The notes beneath the pieces were generated by a model. The model did no database searches. It worked only from the letters and a program-made list of their open reading frames with translations, and had not been told where the DNA came from. Below are positions 29,960 to 39,952 of a stretch of DNA of 64,000 bases, piece after piece; the first letter of the stretch is position 1; each line of letters opens with the position of its first letter. The stretch lies in contig NZ_CAJGZH010000001.1 in the NCBI RefSeq assembly GCF_904846075.1, forward strand, positions 992,001 to 1,056,000, written 5' to 3'. The translations under genes and the position numbers were made by a program. The stretch comes from Psychrobacter glacincola. Lineage in GTDB: Bacteria; Pseudomonadota; Gammaproteobacteria; Pseudomonadales; Moraxellaceae.

Positions 29960-30768
29960 CCACCCCATCATTAAACACTCAATCTAACGCTCAGGGATCA
30001 TTTGGTGCCGTGTTGCAGCAAGCCCGTAAAAATAAGCAAATCAGCTTAGACGAGGTAGCTGCCGAGTTATTTATTTTAAAGCGTCATTTGCAAGCGCTTG
30101 AAAATGAAAATTTTTCGGAGATGCCGCAAGCTGCTTTTGCCCGTGGGTTTGCCATCAATTATGCTAAGTTTTTGGGTTTAGATCCTGTAAAAATAGCGAC
30201 CAGCTTTGATGCTGCTTATCCTACGGAGCTGAAAGCCAAGTCAGTGAATAACACGGATACGCCACTGCGTCCAATGGGCACGTTGCAACGTGATACGCAC
30301 AATCGTATTCGTTTTAACCCACTACTGATCATCGCCGTTATTGGTGTCATTATTTTAGCGATTTTCTTATTTCGCATGGTGAGTAATGCAAGTAAAGAGA
30401 ATGCCGAGCAGCCAGTATCGACGGTCGAAGACGTCTCAGCGATAGAGCAAGCGCAAGGTGCGGCAATCAATACTGATGAGATGGGCGTTGGTGCCTCTGG
30501 CTCTGCTCTAAACTTGGGCGGCGATGCAAGTCCAGCGTCTTTAGATGTCAAACTAACGGATACCGCCGTCGTGAGTATTACTGATGCCTCTGGCAGTAGT
30601 TTAATGAGTGGCTCGCAGACATCTGGGGATTATAAACTGTCAGGTACGCCGCCGTTTAATGTACAAATTGATAATGTTGATAATGTCAGCATAATGCTTA
30701 ACCAAGAAGCGGTTGCGCTAAATACTTATGCAACGGATAAGCAAGCCAATTTTGAGTTAGCGCCTTAA
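29950..30768 (+). CDS. rodZ: Cytoskeletal/cell-shape protein RodZ
   Basis: Bitopic inner-membrane protein of 272 residues that links MreB filaments to the elongasome and keeps the rod shape. It has an N-terminal helix-turn-helix domain (GAVLQQARKNKQISLDEVAAEL, about residues 17-85) and a basic juxtamembrane stretch. One transmembrane helix (LLIIAVIGVIILAIFLFRMV) follows, then a periplasmic beta-rich domain with GTPPFNVQIDN. It is somewhat shorter than E. coli RodZ because the linker and periplasmic part are reduced. The start overlaps the end of pilW, with AGAGG ahead. Confidence 0.93.
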   Translation: MEMTTPSLNTQSNAQGSFGAVLQQARKNKQISLDEVAAELFILKRHLQALENENFSEMPQAAFARGFAINYAKFLGLDPVKIATSFDAAYPTELKAKSVNNTDTPLRPMGTLQRDTHNRIRFNPLLIIAVIGVIILAIFLFRMVSNASKENAEQPVSTVEDVSAIEQAQGAAINTDEMGVGASGSALNLGGDASPASLDVKLTDTAVVSITDASGSSLMSGSQTSGDYKLSGTPPFNVQIDNVDNVSIMLNQEAVALNTYATDKQANFELAP

Positions 30769-30901
30769 TTTTTTAAGCGGCTAATTTTGAATGCTAGTCT
30801 TATCGACTGCTGTACAAGATTTATTTTTAAAAGTTGCTATCTGCAAGCTATTATAAGTGTATTTTTTCTGCGTTTTTTCGCTTTAATTGAAGGGTTTGTC
30901 T

Positions 30902-32017
30902 ATGTCAACGTCAGCGCCTATTAACCGTCGCCTTACCAAAAAAATATATGTCGGTGATGTCGCGATTGGTGGTGATGCGCCGATTAGTGTGCAGAGTATG
31001 ACCAATACAGATACTTGCGATGTGGCAGCAACTGTCGCCCAAATCGAACGCTGCGTTGAAGCTGGTGCGGATTTGATGCGGGTGTCGACGCCAACGATGG
31101 ATACGGTCAAAGCTTTTGGCGAAATTCGTAAGCTGGTCAGTGTGCCTTTGATTGCAGATGTGCATTTCGACCACAAGATTGCGTTAGCAGTTGCCGAAGC
31201 AGGGGCTGACTGTCTGCGTATTAATCCAGGTAACATCGGTAGCGACGCCAAAGTACGTGAAGTGGTCGCCTGTGCCAAATATTACAACATCCCTATTCGT
31301 ATCGGTGTCAATGCAGGCTCGCTCGAAAAAGACATTCAGCGCAAATATACCGAGCCAACTGGCGAGGCGATGCTTGAATCAGCCATGCGCCATATTGATA
31401 TATTAGATCGTCTAAATTTTGATCAATATAAAGTATCGGTTAAAGCCAGCAATGTGTTTTTGACCTTGGATGCGTATCGCCTGATTTCTGCCCAAATTGA
31501 TAATCCGCTGCATTTAGGCGTCACCGAGGCGGGCGTTTATCGTACGGGCGCGGTTAAATCCGCGATTGCACTTGGCGGTTTATTATTAGATGGCATCGGT
31601 GATACCATTCGTATCTCACTGGCGGCAGAGCCTGAAGAAGAAATTAAAATCGGTTTTGATATTTTAAAATCGCTAAATATACGTTCTAATGGTGTCAACT
31701 TTATTGCGTGCCCAAGCTGCTCGCGCCAAGAGTTTGATGTGATTAGAGTCATGACCGCTTTAGAGTCGCGCTTAGAAGACATTCGTGAACCGATGAACCT
31801 GTCTGTGATCGGCTGTAAGGTAAATGGTCCTGGTGAAGCGAAAGAGGCCGATATTGGCATTGTTGGTGCCGCGCCAAGATCCTTGGTATATCGTATGGGT
31901 GAAAAAAGCCATCTTATCGATACCGATAATTTGGTCGATGAAATAGAAGGCATGGTACGCGCACATGCCGAAGATTTGGCTAAAAAACGCGAGAATGAGA
32001 TTATCCGCGTAAAATAA
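30902..32017 (+). CDS. ispG: 4-hydroxy-3-methylbut-2-enyl diphosphate synthase IspG
   Basis: Iron-sulphur enzyme of 371 residues in the MEP isoprenoid pathway; it converts MEcPP to HMBPP. A TIM-barrel N-terminal part has [12 protein letters not shown] and LRINPGNIG. The C-terminal part holds the 4Fe-4S cysteines in [12 protein letters not shown] and [19 protein letters not shown] 30902 is preferred over TTG 30887, because GAAGGG lies just ahead and the product then begins [10 protein letters not shown]. It sits between rodZ and hisS as in related bacteria. Confidence 0.97.
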   Translation: MSTSAPINRRLTKKIYVGDVAIGGDAPISVQSMTNTDTCDVAATVAQIERCVEAGADLMRVSTPTMDTVKAFGEIRKLVSVPLIADVHFDHKIALAVAEAGADCLRINPGNIGSDAKVREVVACAKYYNIPIRIGVNAGSLEKDIQRKYTEPTGEAMLESAMRHIDILDRLNFDQYKVSVKASNVFLTLDAYRLISAQIDNPLHLGVTEAGVYRTGAVKSAIALGGLLLDGIGDTIRISLAAEPEEEIKIGFDILKSLNIRSNGVNFIACPSCSRQEFDVIRVMTALESRLEDIREPMNLSVIGCKVNGPGEAKEADIGIVGAAPRSLVYRMGEKSHLIDTDNLVDEIEGMVRAHAEDLAKKRENEIIRVK

Positions 32018-32081
32018 AACACTATTATGAGCAAAAAATAAAAGAGACACTTGTTAAAATTTTTAAGGATACGACCGTACC

Positions 32082-33371
32082 ATGATTAAAGCTATCAAAG
32101 GGTTTAATGATATTTTGCCTGATCAGTCCGCAAAATGGCTGCATTTAGAATCGATATTGGCTGAAGTACTGGGCAGATACGGCTTTGAGCATATTCGCTT
32201 GCCAATCGTTGAGCAAACCGATTTGTTTGCGCGTGCCATTGGCGGTGCGACTGATATTGTCGAAAAAGAGATGTATAGCTTTACCGATAAATCTGAGCCA
32301 CCAACGCCGTTGGCTCTACGCCCCGAAGGTACAGCAGGTGCAGTACGTGCTGTGATTGAGCACAACTTGCTGCGCGGTGATACGCCTAAATTATGGTATA
32401 TCGGTCCAATGTTTCGCTATGAGCGTCCACAAAAAGGTCGTTATCGTCAGTTTCATCAAATAGGTGTTGAAAGCTTTGGTAGTGCCTTACCAGATGCTGA
32501 CGCTGAGCTGATCGCGATGACTCATCTAATGTGGCAGGAGTTGGGTCTAAAAGATGAGATGCGTTTAGAGCTAAACAGTCTGGGCGAAATTGATGAGCGT
32601 TATGCTTATCGCGAAGCATTGGTTGCTTATTTAACCGATAAAAAAGATCAGCTGGATGAAGACAGCAAGCGCCGCTTGACCACCAATCCGCTACGTATTT
32701 TAGATAGCAAAGAAGCAAGCACCCAAGCTCTATTGGTAGACGCGCCTAAGCTTGCTGACTTTTTAGGTGAAGAAAGCGTGGCGCATTTTGAGCAAGTACA
32801 AGCCTATTTAACAGAGCTGGGTATTAATTTTGAGATCAATCCACACTTAGTACGCGGTCTTGATTATTATAACAAAACGGTTTTTGAGTGGGTGACCGAC
32901 AAGCTTGGTAGCCAAGCGACCGTTTGTGCGGGCGGCCGTTATGATGGTTTGATCGGGCAACTAAAATCCATCGGTACTCATGGCAATAAGCCAGTAAAAT
33001 CTGAGCCTGCTGTTGGATTTGCCATGGGGCTTGAGCGTTTATTACTATTAATGGAAGCGGTTGCGCCGATTGCTGATGTTCCAGCTTGTGATGTTTTCGT
33101 GGTTGCGCATCCAGAAGTTTATAGTGCTGGTATTGGCTATGCTCAACGCCTACGCTATAGTCGTCCAGATATTCGGGTGAAAATGGCGAGTGCGACGAGC
33201 CTAAAAGCGCAAATGAAGAAAGCCGATAAGTCAGGTGCTGCATTGACCGTTATTATTGCGCAGCAAGAGCTGGATGATAATACCCTCAGCGTTAAAGACA
33301 TGCAGACGGGCGAACAACAGACGGTTGCGACAGATTGGCTGTCGAGTAAAGAAAATTTTATCCGTCAGTAA
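32082..33371 (+). CDS. hisS: Histidyl-tRNA synthetase
   Basis: Class II aminoacyl-tRNA synthetase of 429 residues that charges tRNA-His. Marks are [15 protein letters not shown], motif 2 ([20 protein letters not shown]), [11 protein letters not shown], the histidine-binding [14 protein letters not shown] and motif 3 [15 protein letters not shown]-terminal anticodon-binding domain is present from about residue 335. It is 64 bases behind ispG and 55 ahead of yfgM, so it is probably part of one operon. It is distinct from the truncated paralogue hisZ at 22.8 kb. Confidence 0.98.
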   Translation: MIKAIKGFNDILPDQSAKWLHLESILAEVLGRYGFEHIRLPIVEQTDLFARAIGGATDIVEKEMYSFTDKSEPPTPLALRPEGTAGAVRAVIEHNLLRGDTPKLWYIGPMFRYERPQKGRYRQFHQIGVESFGSALPDADAELIAMTHLMWQELGLKDEMRLELNSLGEIDERYAYREALVAYLTDKKDQLDEDSKRRLTTNPLRILDSKEASTQALLVDAPKLADFLGEESVAHFEQVQAYLTELGINFEINPHLVRGLDYYNKTVFEWVTDKLGSQATVCAGGRYDGLIGQLKSIGTHGNKPVKSEPAVGFAMGLERLLLLMEAVAPIADVPACDVFVVAHPEVYSAGIGYAQRLRYSRPDIRVKMASATSLKAQMKKADKSGAALTVIIAQQELDDNTLSVKDMQTGEQQTVATDWLSSKENFIRQ

Positions 33372-33426
33372 TCGATTGCGGTTTTAGCATTAGCAATTTA
33401 ATAACACTTTTATCAGGTAAACACAT

Positions 33427-34212
33427 ATGGCTCTGACACCCAATTCGCCGAATGCAGACAATTCAATGCAAGCGTTAAAGCAGTATGGCAGCTATATTGT
33501 CACTGCGATTTTGTTGGCACTGGCCGCTTATTTTGGTTGGACATATTGGCAGGACAACCATGCGCGCGTAGACACCGTTGCAGCAGATCATTATGCAGAC
33601 ATTCAGCGGTTGAATGAAGAAGTCAGTTTGGCCTCACAAAACCCTGATTTGGAAGCAGAAGCACAAGCAGCACTTGCCCAAAGTCGCACCCAGCTAAATA
33701 AAGATATTGATGCGCTAGTCAGCAAGCATGGTGATTCGGTTTACGCTTGGCAGGCACTGATGATTAAAGCGCGTCAGCAAGTAGATAATAATGAATTTGC
33801 CGAGGCAAGTGAAACCCTCAAAAAAGCATTGGCTATTGACTTAGGTGATGCAGGCTTACAGGCAATTACTCGTTTGCGCTATGCGACAACGTTACTGGCG
33901 GCGGGCGATACGGATGCTGCATTAGCAGAAGCCAACAATGATATGCCAAGCTCATTTGAAGCCAGCCAACAAGAGTTGTTAGGGGATATTTATTTGGCAC
34001 AAGATAATAAAGACTCAGCGATCAAGTCTTACAATAATGCTTGGGAGTTGTTACGCAACCGTCAAGAGACGCGTGCAGTATTGGCATTAAAGATGGAGAG
34101 TCTGGGCATCGTACCTGAGCCTATCGACGAACCAGTCAGTCTGATTCAAGAGTCAAGTAGTGCTGCACAGCCCTTAGTGGAAGAAAATGCTGCTGGCGAG
34201 GTTGCGCAATAA
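33427..34212 (+). CDS. yfgM: YfgM-like SecYEG accessory protein (TPR, UPF0070)
   Basis: Inner-membrane protein of 261 residues with one N-terminal transmembrane helix (YIVTAILLALAAYFGWTYW) and a periplasmic TPR-type domain. In E. coli YfgM binds the SecYEG translocon and the chaperone PpiD. Conserved-looking stretches are HGDSVYAWQALMIKA, LQAITRLRYATTLLAAGD and ELLGDIYLAQDNKDSAIKSY. The C-terminal 35 residues are low-complexity (E, A, S, Q). Position between hisS and bamB is the usual one. Confidence 0.9.
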   Translation: MALTPNSPNADNSMQALKQYGSYIVTAILLALAAYFGWTYWQDNHARVDTVAADHYADIQRLNEEVSLASQNPDLEAEAQAALAQSRTQLNKDIDALVSKHGDSVYAWQALMIKARQQVDNNEFAEASETLKKALAIDLGDAGLQAITRLRYATTLLAAGDTDAALAEANNDMPSSFEASQQELLGDIYLAQDNKDSAIKSYNNAWELLRNRQETRAVLALKMESLGIVPEPIDEPVSLIQESSSAAQPLVEENAAGEVAQ

Positions 34213-34452
34213 TTGTACAGTGACAAGCGCTGTTAACCAATAATAGCGTTTGCGTTCTACCTAATGCCTGATAATTGCTAGTCAATAGCGCGTATCTATA
34301 ACCGTTCTACAAGCTAAGTGGTGCAGTAAAACAGCATCGGATGGACAGCCAGCACTCATTGAATGTGCTTGGTGAGTACTAAGCGCCGATCTTACATTTA
34401 CTGATAACCAATTTACTAATTAATAATAATTTATTTGTAGTGAGAACTCATA

Positions 34453-35661
34453 ATGACTCAATCTATTCGCTCTAGCAAGATATCAAAAGCTAAAACCATC
34501 AAATCGACGGTGATGCATGTGGCAGTATTGGCAGTGATGAGCACTGCGGTGATTGGGTGTAATCGCGGTATTAAACCCGTCGTCAATGATCCAGTCAAGC
34601 TGGTACAGATTGCTGAGCCTATCAGTGTGTTGCAACCGGTTTTTAGCACAGATATTGGCAATAAAAAAGCCAGTAAGAAAGATCCATTAGACTTGCAAGT
34701 AGGTTATGTCAATGGCCAAATCGTCACTGCATCGCGCGGTGGGGACTTGACCGGCTTTAACAGTGCAGGCGAACGTTTATGGTCGATCAACGTTGGCGAT
34801 CAAATCACGGGCGGCGTTGCTTTAGATGCTTTAAGCCAAACAGCGATTATTAGCACACGCGGTGGTCAAGTGATGGCATTTGATAGTGTGACTGGCGCAA
34901 AACGCTGGCAGAAGCAGTTATCAGGATCAGTATTGACACCCGCTTTAATTACCAATAACCGTGTCATTCTATCAGCGAACGATGGCTTTTTACATGGCTT
35001 GTCACTACAGACAGGTCAGTCTGTCTGGCAGTTTGCCACACAAGTTCCAGCCATCAGTGTGCGCGGTAGTGCGGCGCCAACGTTATTAGATAGCAAAACG
35101 GCATTATTGGCGACTGCTGATGGTCGTTTACATGCGGTGACGACTGATAGTGGTTTACCGCAGTGGTCAAGACGTGTTGGCGTTGGCACTGGTAGTAGTG
35201 AAGTTGAGCGCATGAGTGATGTCGATGGTACGCCGATCGTCGATAAAAACCAGCTATTTGCCATCAGTTATAGTGGTCAGTTATTAGGTATTGATTTGGC
35301 TTCGCGTCAAGTCATGTTTGTCAACGAGCTTGCCAGCTTAAAGTCACTTGCTGTAAATAACCAGCAAGTGATTGGTACCAGCTTAGAGGGCAAAGTGGTT
35401 GCCTATAATCGCAGTAATGGTGAGGTTCTTTGGGAAAGTGAAGAGCTGGCTTATCGTCATTTAACCAATCCTGTAATGATTGGCAATTATATTGCCGTGG
35501 GTGATTTTGACGGCATGGTACACTTATTTGATCCAGCTAGCGGTAAAATCGTTAGCCGTGTACAAACTAAGGGTGCTTTGAGTAGCTTGCAAGTACAAGG
35601 CAGCCGTTTAATGACACAGAGCACATCAGGACAGGTTGCTATTTGGCAATTAGCCCGCTAA
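34453..35661 (+). CDS. bamB: Outer-membrane assembly lipoprotein BamB
   Basis: Lipoprotein of 402 residues in the BAM complex, which folds beta-barrel proteins into the outer membrane. The signal (VAVLAVMSTAVIGC) ends at a lipobox with Cys near residue 36. An eight-bladed PQQ-like propeller follows; repeat cores such as GAKRWQKQLSGSVLTPALI, SVWQFATQVPAISVRGSAAP and GEVLWESEELAYRHLTNP are visible. It is 240 bases after yfgM and upstream of der, the conserved order. Confidence 0.95.
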   Translation: MTQSIRSSKISKAKTIKSTVMHVAVLAVMSTAVIGCNRGIKPVVNDPVKLVQIAEPISVLQPVFSTDIGNKKASKKDPLDLQVGYVNGQIVTASRGGDLTGFNSAGERLWSINVGDQITGGVALDALSQTAIISTRGGQVMAFDSVTGAKRWQKQLSGSVLTPALITNNRVILSANDGFLHGLSLQTGQSVWQFATQVPAISVRGSAAPTLLDSKTALLATADGRLHAVTTDSGLPQWSRRVGVGTGSSEVERMSDVDGTPIVDKNQLFAISYSGQLLGIDLASRQVMFVNELASLKSLAVNNQQVIGTSLEGKVVAYNRSNGEVLWESEELAYRHLTNPVMIGNYIAVGDFDGMVHLFDPASGKIVSRVQTKGALSSLQVQGSRLMTQSTSGQVAIWQLAR

Positions 35662-36042
35662 GCTTTTTATCGGTTAATGCTTACTTAGATAGTATGTTTG
35701 ATATTATCGTTAAGCCAACGGGTTGATTGCAATTTTAGAGAACACAAACGCTGCTTCGTCAGCGTTTAGTGCCTTGTGTAAATTGCTTGTTTAAATACAG
35801 GCTTTCGCGTACTCTATGCGACCGATGCGCCGTAGGTGTTATCCATATATATTATTTATTTATCATTTAGTCATCCTATGTACCACTTGCTAATTGTAAA
35901 ATAGCTGACTATTATTTTTGCTATTGTTTTATCATTCATTTTAATTTGCGGTCAAGAGCAGCTTATTCACGACTACTGTTATATCACTGGTTATAAGAAT
36001 AACTGTACTGCCCGCCATTGTGCCTTTCACTGAGAGTAACCC
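35662..36042 (+). other. Gap between bamB and der
   Basis: A 381-base gap. It holds a hairpin with AAACGCTG/CAGCGTTT arms (35746-35767, six-base loop, extended by CAC/GTG across a bulge) without a T-run. The right half is A/T-rich and must hold the der promoter. No gene is supported. Confidence 0.5.
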
Positions 36043-37485
36043 ATGAGTATCAAGCCTGTGGTCGCCTTAATTGGTCGTCCAAACGTCGGTAAATCTACCT
36101 TATTTAATCAGTTCACAAAAAGTCGGCAGGCATTGGTTGCTGATTTGTCAGGACTGACTCGTGACCGTCAGTACGGTGATGCTACCTATGAAGACAAATC
36201 TTTTATCGTTGTAGACACTGGTGGTATTGGTGAGGCAGATGATGGTAGCGGCAACATTGATGACTATATGTCTGAGCAATCGCATACAGCGATTCATGAA
36301 GCAGACATCATCGTATTTGTGGTGGATGCTCGTGCTGGTATGATCGGTGCAGATGCGGAGATTGGTAAGTTTTTACACACCCTTGGCAAACCAGTCTATG
36401 TGGTTGCCAATAAAGTCGATGGTGCTCACGACGCTGCACCTGCCGAATTTTATGCATTAGGATTGGGTGAGCCATATCCGATGGCGGCAAGTCATGGTCG
36501 CGGTGTCGGTAATTTGCTTGAAATATTGACGGCTGATATGCCTGAGCAAGAGAATGTCGTAGAGCCAAAAGGTTTGAAGTTAGCGATCATAGGTCGTCCA
36601 AACGTTGGTAAATCTACGCTAGTCAATCGTCTATTGGGTGAAGACCGAGTAGTGGTTTTTGATATGCCCGGTACCACGCGTGACAGTATTTATATTCCTT
36701 ATACACGTGAGGGTAAGGACTACGTCTTAATCGATACTGCTGGTGTACGCCGCCGCGGCAGAATTGATGAAAAAGTAGAAAAATTCTCGGTCATTAAAAC
36801 CCTGCAAGCAATCGAAGATTCTAATGTAACCGTTATTGTTATTGATGCGCATGAAGGTATCGTTGATCAAGATTTGCATATGATTGGCTATGCGCTTGAT
36901 GCGGGTCGTGCTCTAGTTGTTGCGATTAATAAGTGGGATGGTCTGACTGCTGATCAGAAAAATTATATCAAGATTGAGATGGATCGCCGCTTTAACTTTA
37001 TCCCTTATGTAAAAGTGCATCTAATCTCAGCACTACATGGTACGGGTGTGGGTAATCTATACCCGTCTATCTTGCGTGCTTATAAATCTTCGATGTTTGA
37101 AGTGTCAACCAATCGTTTGACTCAGATTCTGCAAGATGCGGTGACAGCCAATCCACCACCAACGGTTGCTGGTCGCCGTATTAAACTGCGCTTCGCTCAC
37201 ATCGGTGGCCACAATCCGCCCGTGATTGTCATTCATGGTAACCAAACCAGTGCATTACCTAAGAGCTATCAGCGTTATCTGGAGAACCAATTCCGTCAAG
37301 TATTTAAGCTCGAAGGCACGCCGCTCAACGTTGTCCTTAAACAAAATGACAACCCATATGCCAACAAGAGCGATACGCCAACCAAAGCGAAGACGCAACA
37401 GTTGCGCCAACGCGAGCGTAATCGGGCACAGAAATTTACTACCAAAGATAAGCAGAAATTCACCAATAAAGATAAAAAGCGTTAA
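36043..37485 (+). CDS. der: Ribosome biogenesis GTPase Der (EngA)
   Basis: Essential double GTPase of 480 residues needed for 50S assembly. The first G domain has [21 protein letters not shown] and NKVDG. The second has [24 protein letters not shown] and NKWDG. A KH-like C-terminal domain with [13 protein letters not shown] follows, then a lysine/glutamine-rich basic tail that probably contacts rRNA. Length matches the family. The start is the only reasonable one ([18 protein letters not shown]). Confidence 0.98.
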   Translation: MSIKPVVALIGRPNVGKSTLFNQFTKSRQALVADLSGLTRDRQYGDATYEDKSFIVVDTGGIGEADDGSGNIDDYMSEQSHTAIHEADIIVFVVDARAGMIGADAEIGKFLHTLGKPVYVVANKVDGAHDAAPAEFYALGLGEPYPMAASHGRGVGNLLEILTADMPEQENVVEPKGLKLAIIGRPNVGKSTLVNRLLGEDRVVVFDMPGTTRDSIYIPYTREGKDYVLIDTAGVRRRGRIDEKVEKFSVIKTLQAIEDSNVTVIVIDAHEGIVDQDLHMIGYALDAGRALVVAINKWDGLTADQKNYIKIEMDRRFNFIPYVKVHLISALHGTGVGNLYPSILRAYKSSMFEVSTNRLTQILQDAVTANPPPTVAGRRIKLRFAHIGGHNPPVIVIHGNQTSALPKSYQRYLENQFRQVFKLEGTPLNVVLKQNDNPYANKSDTPTKAKTQQLRQRERNRAQKFTTKDKQKFTNKDKKR

Positions 37486-37503
37486 TTTAGCAAAATGATG
37501 ACG

Positions 37504-37532
37504 GTCTTTATATTGTTGTAGTAGATAAAGAC
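37504..37532 (+). terminator. Possible terminator of der
   Basis: GTCTTTAT and ATAAAGAC form an eight-base-pair, A/T-rich stem, followed shortly by TGTTTTATT. It lies 20 bases after the der stop. The stem is weak. Confidence 0.5.
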
Positions 37533-37570
37533 TGTTTTATTCTATTGTTCATGCTTCTCTGTAATGTGCC

Positions 37571-37603
37571 ATATCATGATGATTATATCGGTCATCATGA
37601 TAT
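37571..37603. promoter_or_regulatory. Perfect 12-bp inverted repeat before histidine kinase
   Basis: ATATCATGATGA (37571-37582) and TCATCATGATAT (37592-37603) flank a nine-base A/T-rich spacer, about 100 bases upstream of the kinase start. There is no T-run. It could be a dimeric regulator's operator or an RNA hairpin. Confidence 0.45.
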
Positions 37604-37705
37604 ATTAATACGTTGTTAAGTTTTATTAACATGTGATATTTCCCTCACTACTCCTACAAAATACCTGTACTATAATCAAAAGTTTTCTTAACTCAGTTAA
37701 GTAAT

Positions 37706-39643
37706 ATGAACAACCGTCCCTCTCAAACCATCTCTACGCTTATTTGGCGTTCTGTCGTACAAGCCATTATTTTGGCTGTGTTGGCAGGCTTCTTGATGTC
37801 TATCGTTTATGGTTTGTTATACCACTATAAAGAGAAGCGTCAGCATATCCAGCAATTGGCTACCATGTTGACCACCAGCGCATCGACAGCCGATGGTGCT
37901 GATATCGTGGCTGAGCAAGTGAGATTCTTGTTAGAAAGTGAACCCAGCATTAGAAGTATTTTATTTTATTCAACACCCAAACCTATTGATGAAGTTAATC
38001 AATCCAGAGATGATTGGAAGAATGCCTTATTTGCAGATACTGTCAGCTTCAATTATCCCGTTACCAGTGACGATATCGGTGATGATAGCGCGCTAGATAC
38101 GTTAAACAGCAGTCAGCAATTGTCCACGACTTTATCAAATGGTGAGCAAGAATCGTCAGCGTCTAGTGAGGCCAATAAAAATAGCGCGTTAGTTGGATAT
38201 ATTAATCTTACTTTAGATGTGAACACCCTGCGTTCACATTGGTTTCGAAGCAATATATTGCTATGGCTTATTACCACGATATTGACGGTACTTTGGGTAT
38301 TGTACATTCTGCGCAAACTCAAATGGCCAATCAGAGATATTGAAGCTTTGAAAGAAGTCTGTCACATCGTTGTGAAAAACCCAGAGCTTGAGCAGTTACC
38401 AGTGATTCCACAGCTTTTTGAATTTCAGGAACTGGTACAAATCAAGCAAACTTTGGCTGTATTGTTTGATCGTTTACAGAAAGTCCAACAAGATTATGAG
38501 GCGCTTGCGATTTTTGAGCAGCAATTACACAACAAAGACGTATCCCTCGATGTGCAGCTGCATAACTTTCAAAGCATGATCACCCATGAGCTGAAAACTT
38601 CGCTAAATGCTATCGTAGGCGGTTTACAGCTGTTAGATTACGATACCCTCAATAGAGAACAAAAAGATGCGGTTGAAATTATCAGTGACGGTAGTGATAA
38701 ATTGGTGTCGTCGCTTGATCATATTATCCAATTGAATCTAATACAAAAAGGTCAGATGAGTATTAATTGTATTGCGTTCAATCCATTGCAGTTAATCGCT
38801 GATCTGTTGGCAGAATATGAGCCTATTGCTCGGCAAAAAAGGCTAGAGTTGATTAGCCGTATTCATCATATAGACTATGGTCTGGAAGGGGATGCGGAAA
38901 AAATAAAACAAATATTATCGATATTACTGAGCAATGCGATTAAGTTTACTCCAGTGGGGCAGGTGACTATTACGTCGCAATTGACCCATTTTGATAAAAG
39001 CAATCGTTGGCAAATTAGTGTTAAAGATACAGGTATTGGTATCGATAGCACTCATATCGATGATATTTTTAATCCGTTTTTCCAAGTGGATTCATCACAA
39101 ACTCGTCAATATGAAGGCTCAGGTGTTGGTTTGCCAGTCGTCAAGCAAATGGCTCAGCTGATGGGCGCTACTATAGAAGTAGATAGCACGTTAGGGTCAG
39201 GTACCCAATTCATGCTGACCATATCGATGACCAATAAACAGCAGTCTCGGCAGCAGCATTTGTTGGCTGGATTGACTATTATTTACTATTATTATCATGA
39301 AGTCGGGTTTTTAGCGAAAGAGCTAGAGCGTTTAGGCGCGACTGTCATTTATCGTCAGCATGAAGCACTGGTTATAGAGGAGATGAGTATAAGACAGGTG
39401 AATATGGTGATGTTTGCGGAAGATATTTTTCCAAGTAAAGCTGAGTCGTTAGCCAAGCGTATTCGTCAATTTGAAAGTGAACATCGGGCTTTATTGGTAT
39501 ATTGGTATCCACCACATCGAGCGAAGCAGTTAGATAGCTTTGAGCATGGTTTAAAAGCAGCTGGTGTCGATTACTGTTATAGCGCCACTTATAAAGACAA
39601 AGCATTAAGCGACTTGCTCAAGCGCTGGCTGGTATGGACGTAA
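37706..39643 (+). CDS. Membrane sensor histidine kinase with degenerate receiver-like tail
   Basis: A 645-residue hybrid-type kinase. Two transmembrane helices (about residues 14-36 and 179-199) enclose a periplasmic sensor of about 140 residues. A HisKA dimerisation domain with the phospho-accepting H294 in THELKTSLNAIVGG follows. The ATPase domain has LLSNAIKFTPVGQ (N box), DTGIGID (G1) and GSGVGLPVVKQMAQLMG (G2). The last 130 residues look like a receiver fold in which I cannot find the usual acidic pocket and DxxMPxMDG motif. No response-regulator gene is adjacent, so the kinase is an orphan and its signal is unknown. The ATG has no strong ribosome-binding site. Confidence 0.88.
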   Translation: MNNRPSQTISTLIWRSVVQAIILAVLAGFLMSIVYGLLYHYKEKRQHIQQLATMLTTSASTADGADIVAEQVRFLLESEPSIRSILFYSTPKPIDEVNQSRDDWKNALFADTVSFNYPVTSDDIGDDSALDTLNSSQQLSTTLSNGEQESSASSEANKNSALVGYINLTLDVNTLRSHWFRSNILLWLITTILTVLWVLYILRKLKWPIRDIEALKEVCHIVVKNPELEQLPVIPQLFEFQELVQIKQTLAVLFDRLQKVQQDYEALAIFEQQLHNKDVSLDVQLHNFQSMITHELKTSLNAIVGGLQLLDYDTLNREQKDAVEIISDGSDKLVSSLDHIIQLNLIQKGQMSINCIAFNPLQLIADLLAEYEPIARQKRLELISRIHHIDYGLEGDAEKIKQILSILLSNAIKFTPVGQVTITSQLTHFDKSNRWQISVKDTGIGIDSTHIDDIFNPFFQVDSSQTRQYEGSGVGLPVVKQMAQLMGATIEVDSTLGSGTQFMLTISMTNKQQSRQQHLLAGLTIIYYYYHEVGFLAKELERLGATVIYRQHEALVIEEMSIRQVNMVMFAEDIFPSKAESLAKRIRQFESEHRALLVYWYPPHRAKQLDSFEHGLKAAGVDYCYSATYKDKALSDLLKRWLVWT

Positions 39644-39674
39644 TAGATCGAAATATTTGTCACGCTTACCGTAC

Positions 39675-39722
39675 TAACCTCGTTTAATGTACTTCGTTGC
39701 CTCTCATTTACTGTAAATAGTT
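39675..39722. repeat. Dispersed intergenic repeat, partial copy 2
   Basis: The core 39678-39693 (CCTCGTTTAATGTACT) matches 14 of 16 bases with the copy at 27183. The right part diverges. It lies directly after the kinase stop codon. Confidence 0.4.
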
Positions 39723-39879
39723 TCGAACATCGTATTTTCGACAAAGGTGCTTGCTTTTAATTTGAAAAATATGATGAACGAGAGCAAACCTGCTAATTCT
39801 AATAAATCAGTGTTTATCACAGTCTGATGATGACACTACTTAATAGCAATAATAAAATCTGTGCGGTGACTGAGGACAT

Positions 39880-39912
39880 AAAAAAGACGCCCCGTTTTGA
39901 GGCGTCTTTTTT
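39880..39912. terminator. Bidirectional terminator, kinase/dacC
   Basis: AAAAAGACGCC and GGCGTCTTTTT form an 11-base-pair stem with A- and T-runs on either side. It serves the convergent kinase and carboxypeptidase genes. Confidence 0.88.
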
Positions 39913-39952
39913 GTCAGTAATGTTCTTGAGAAATAGCTTTTACTAATATTCT

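Larger units (their letters stand above)
39644..39952. other. Gap between kinase and DD-carboxypeptidase (convergent)
   Basis: A 309-base convergent gap. It contains a copy of the dispersed repeat (39675-39722) and a bidirectional terminator (39880-39912). No gene is supported. Confidence 0.55.
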
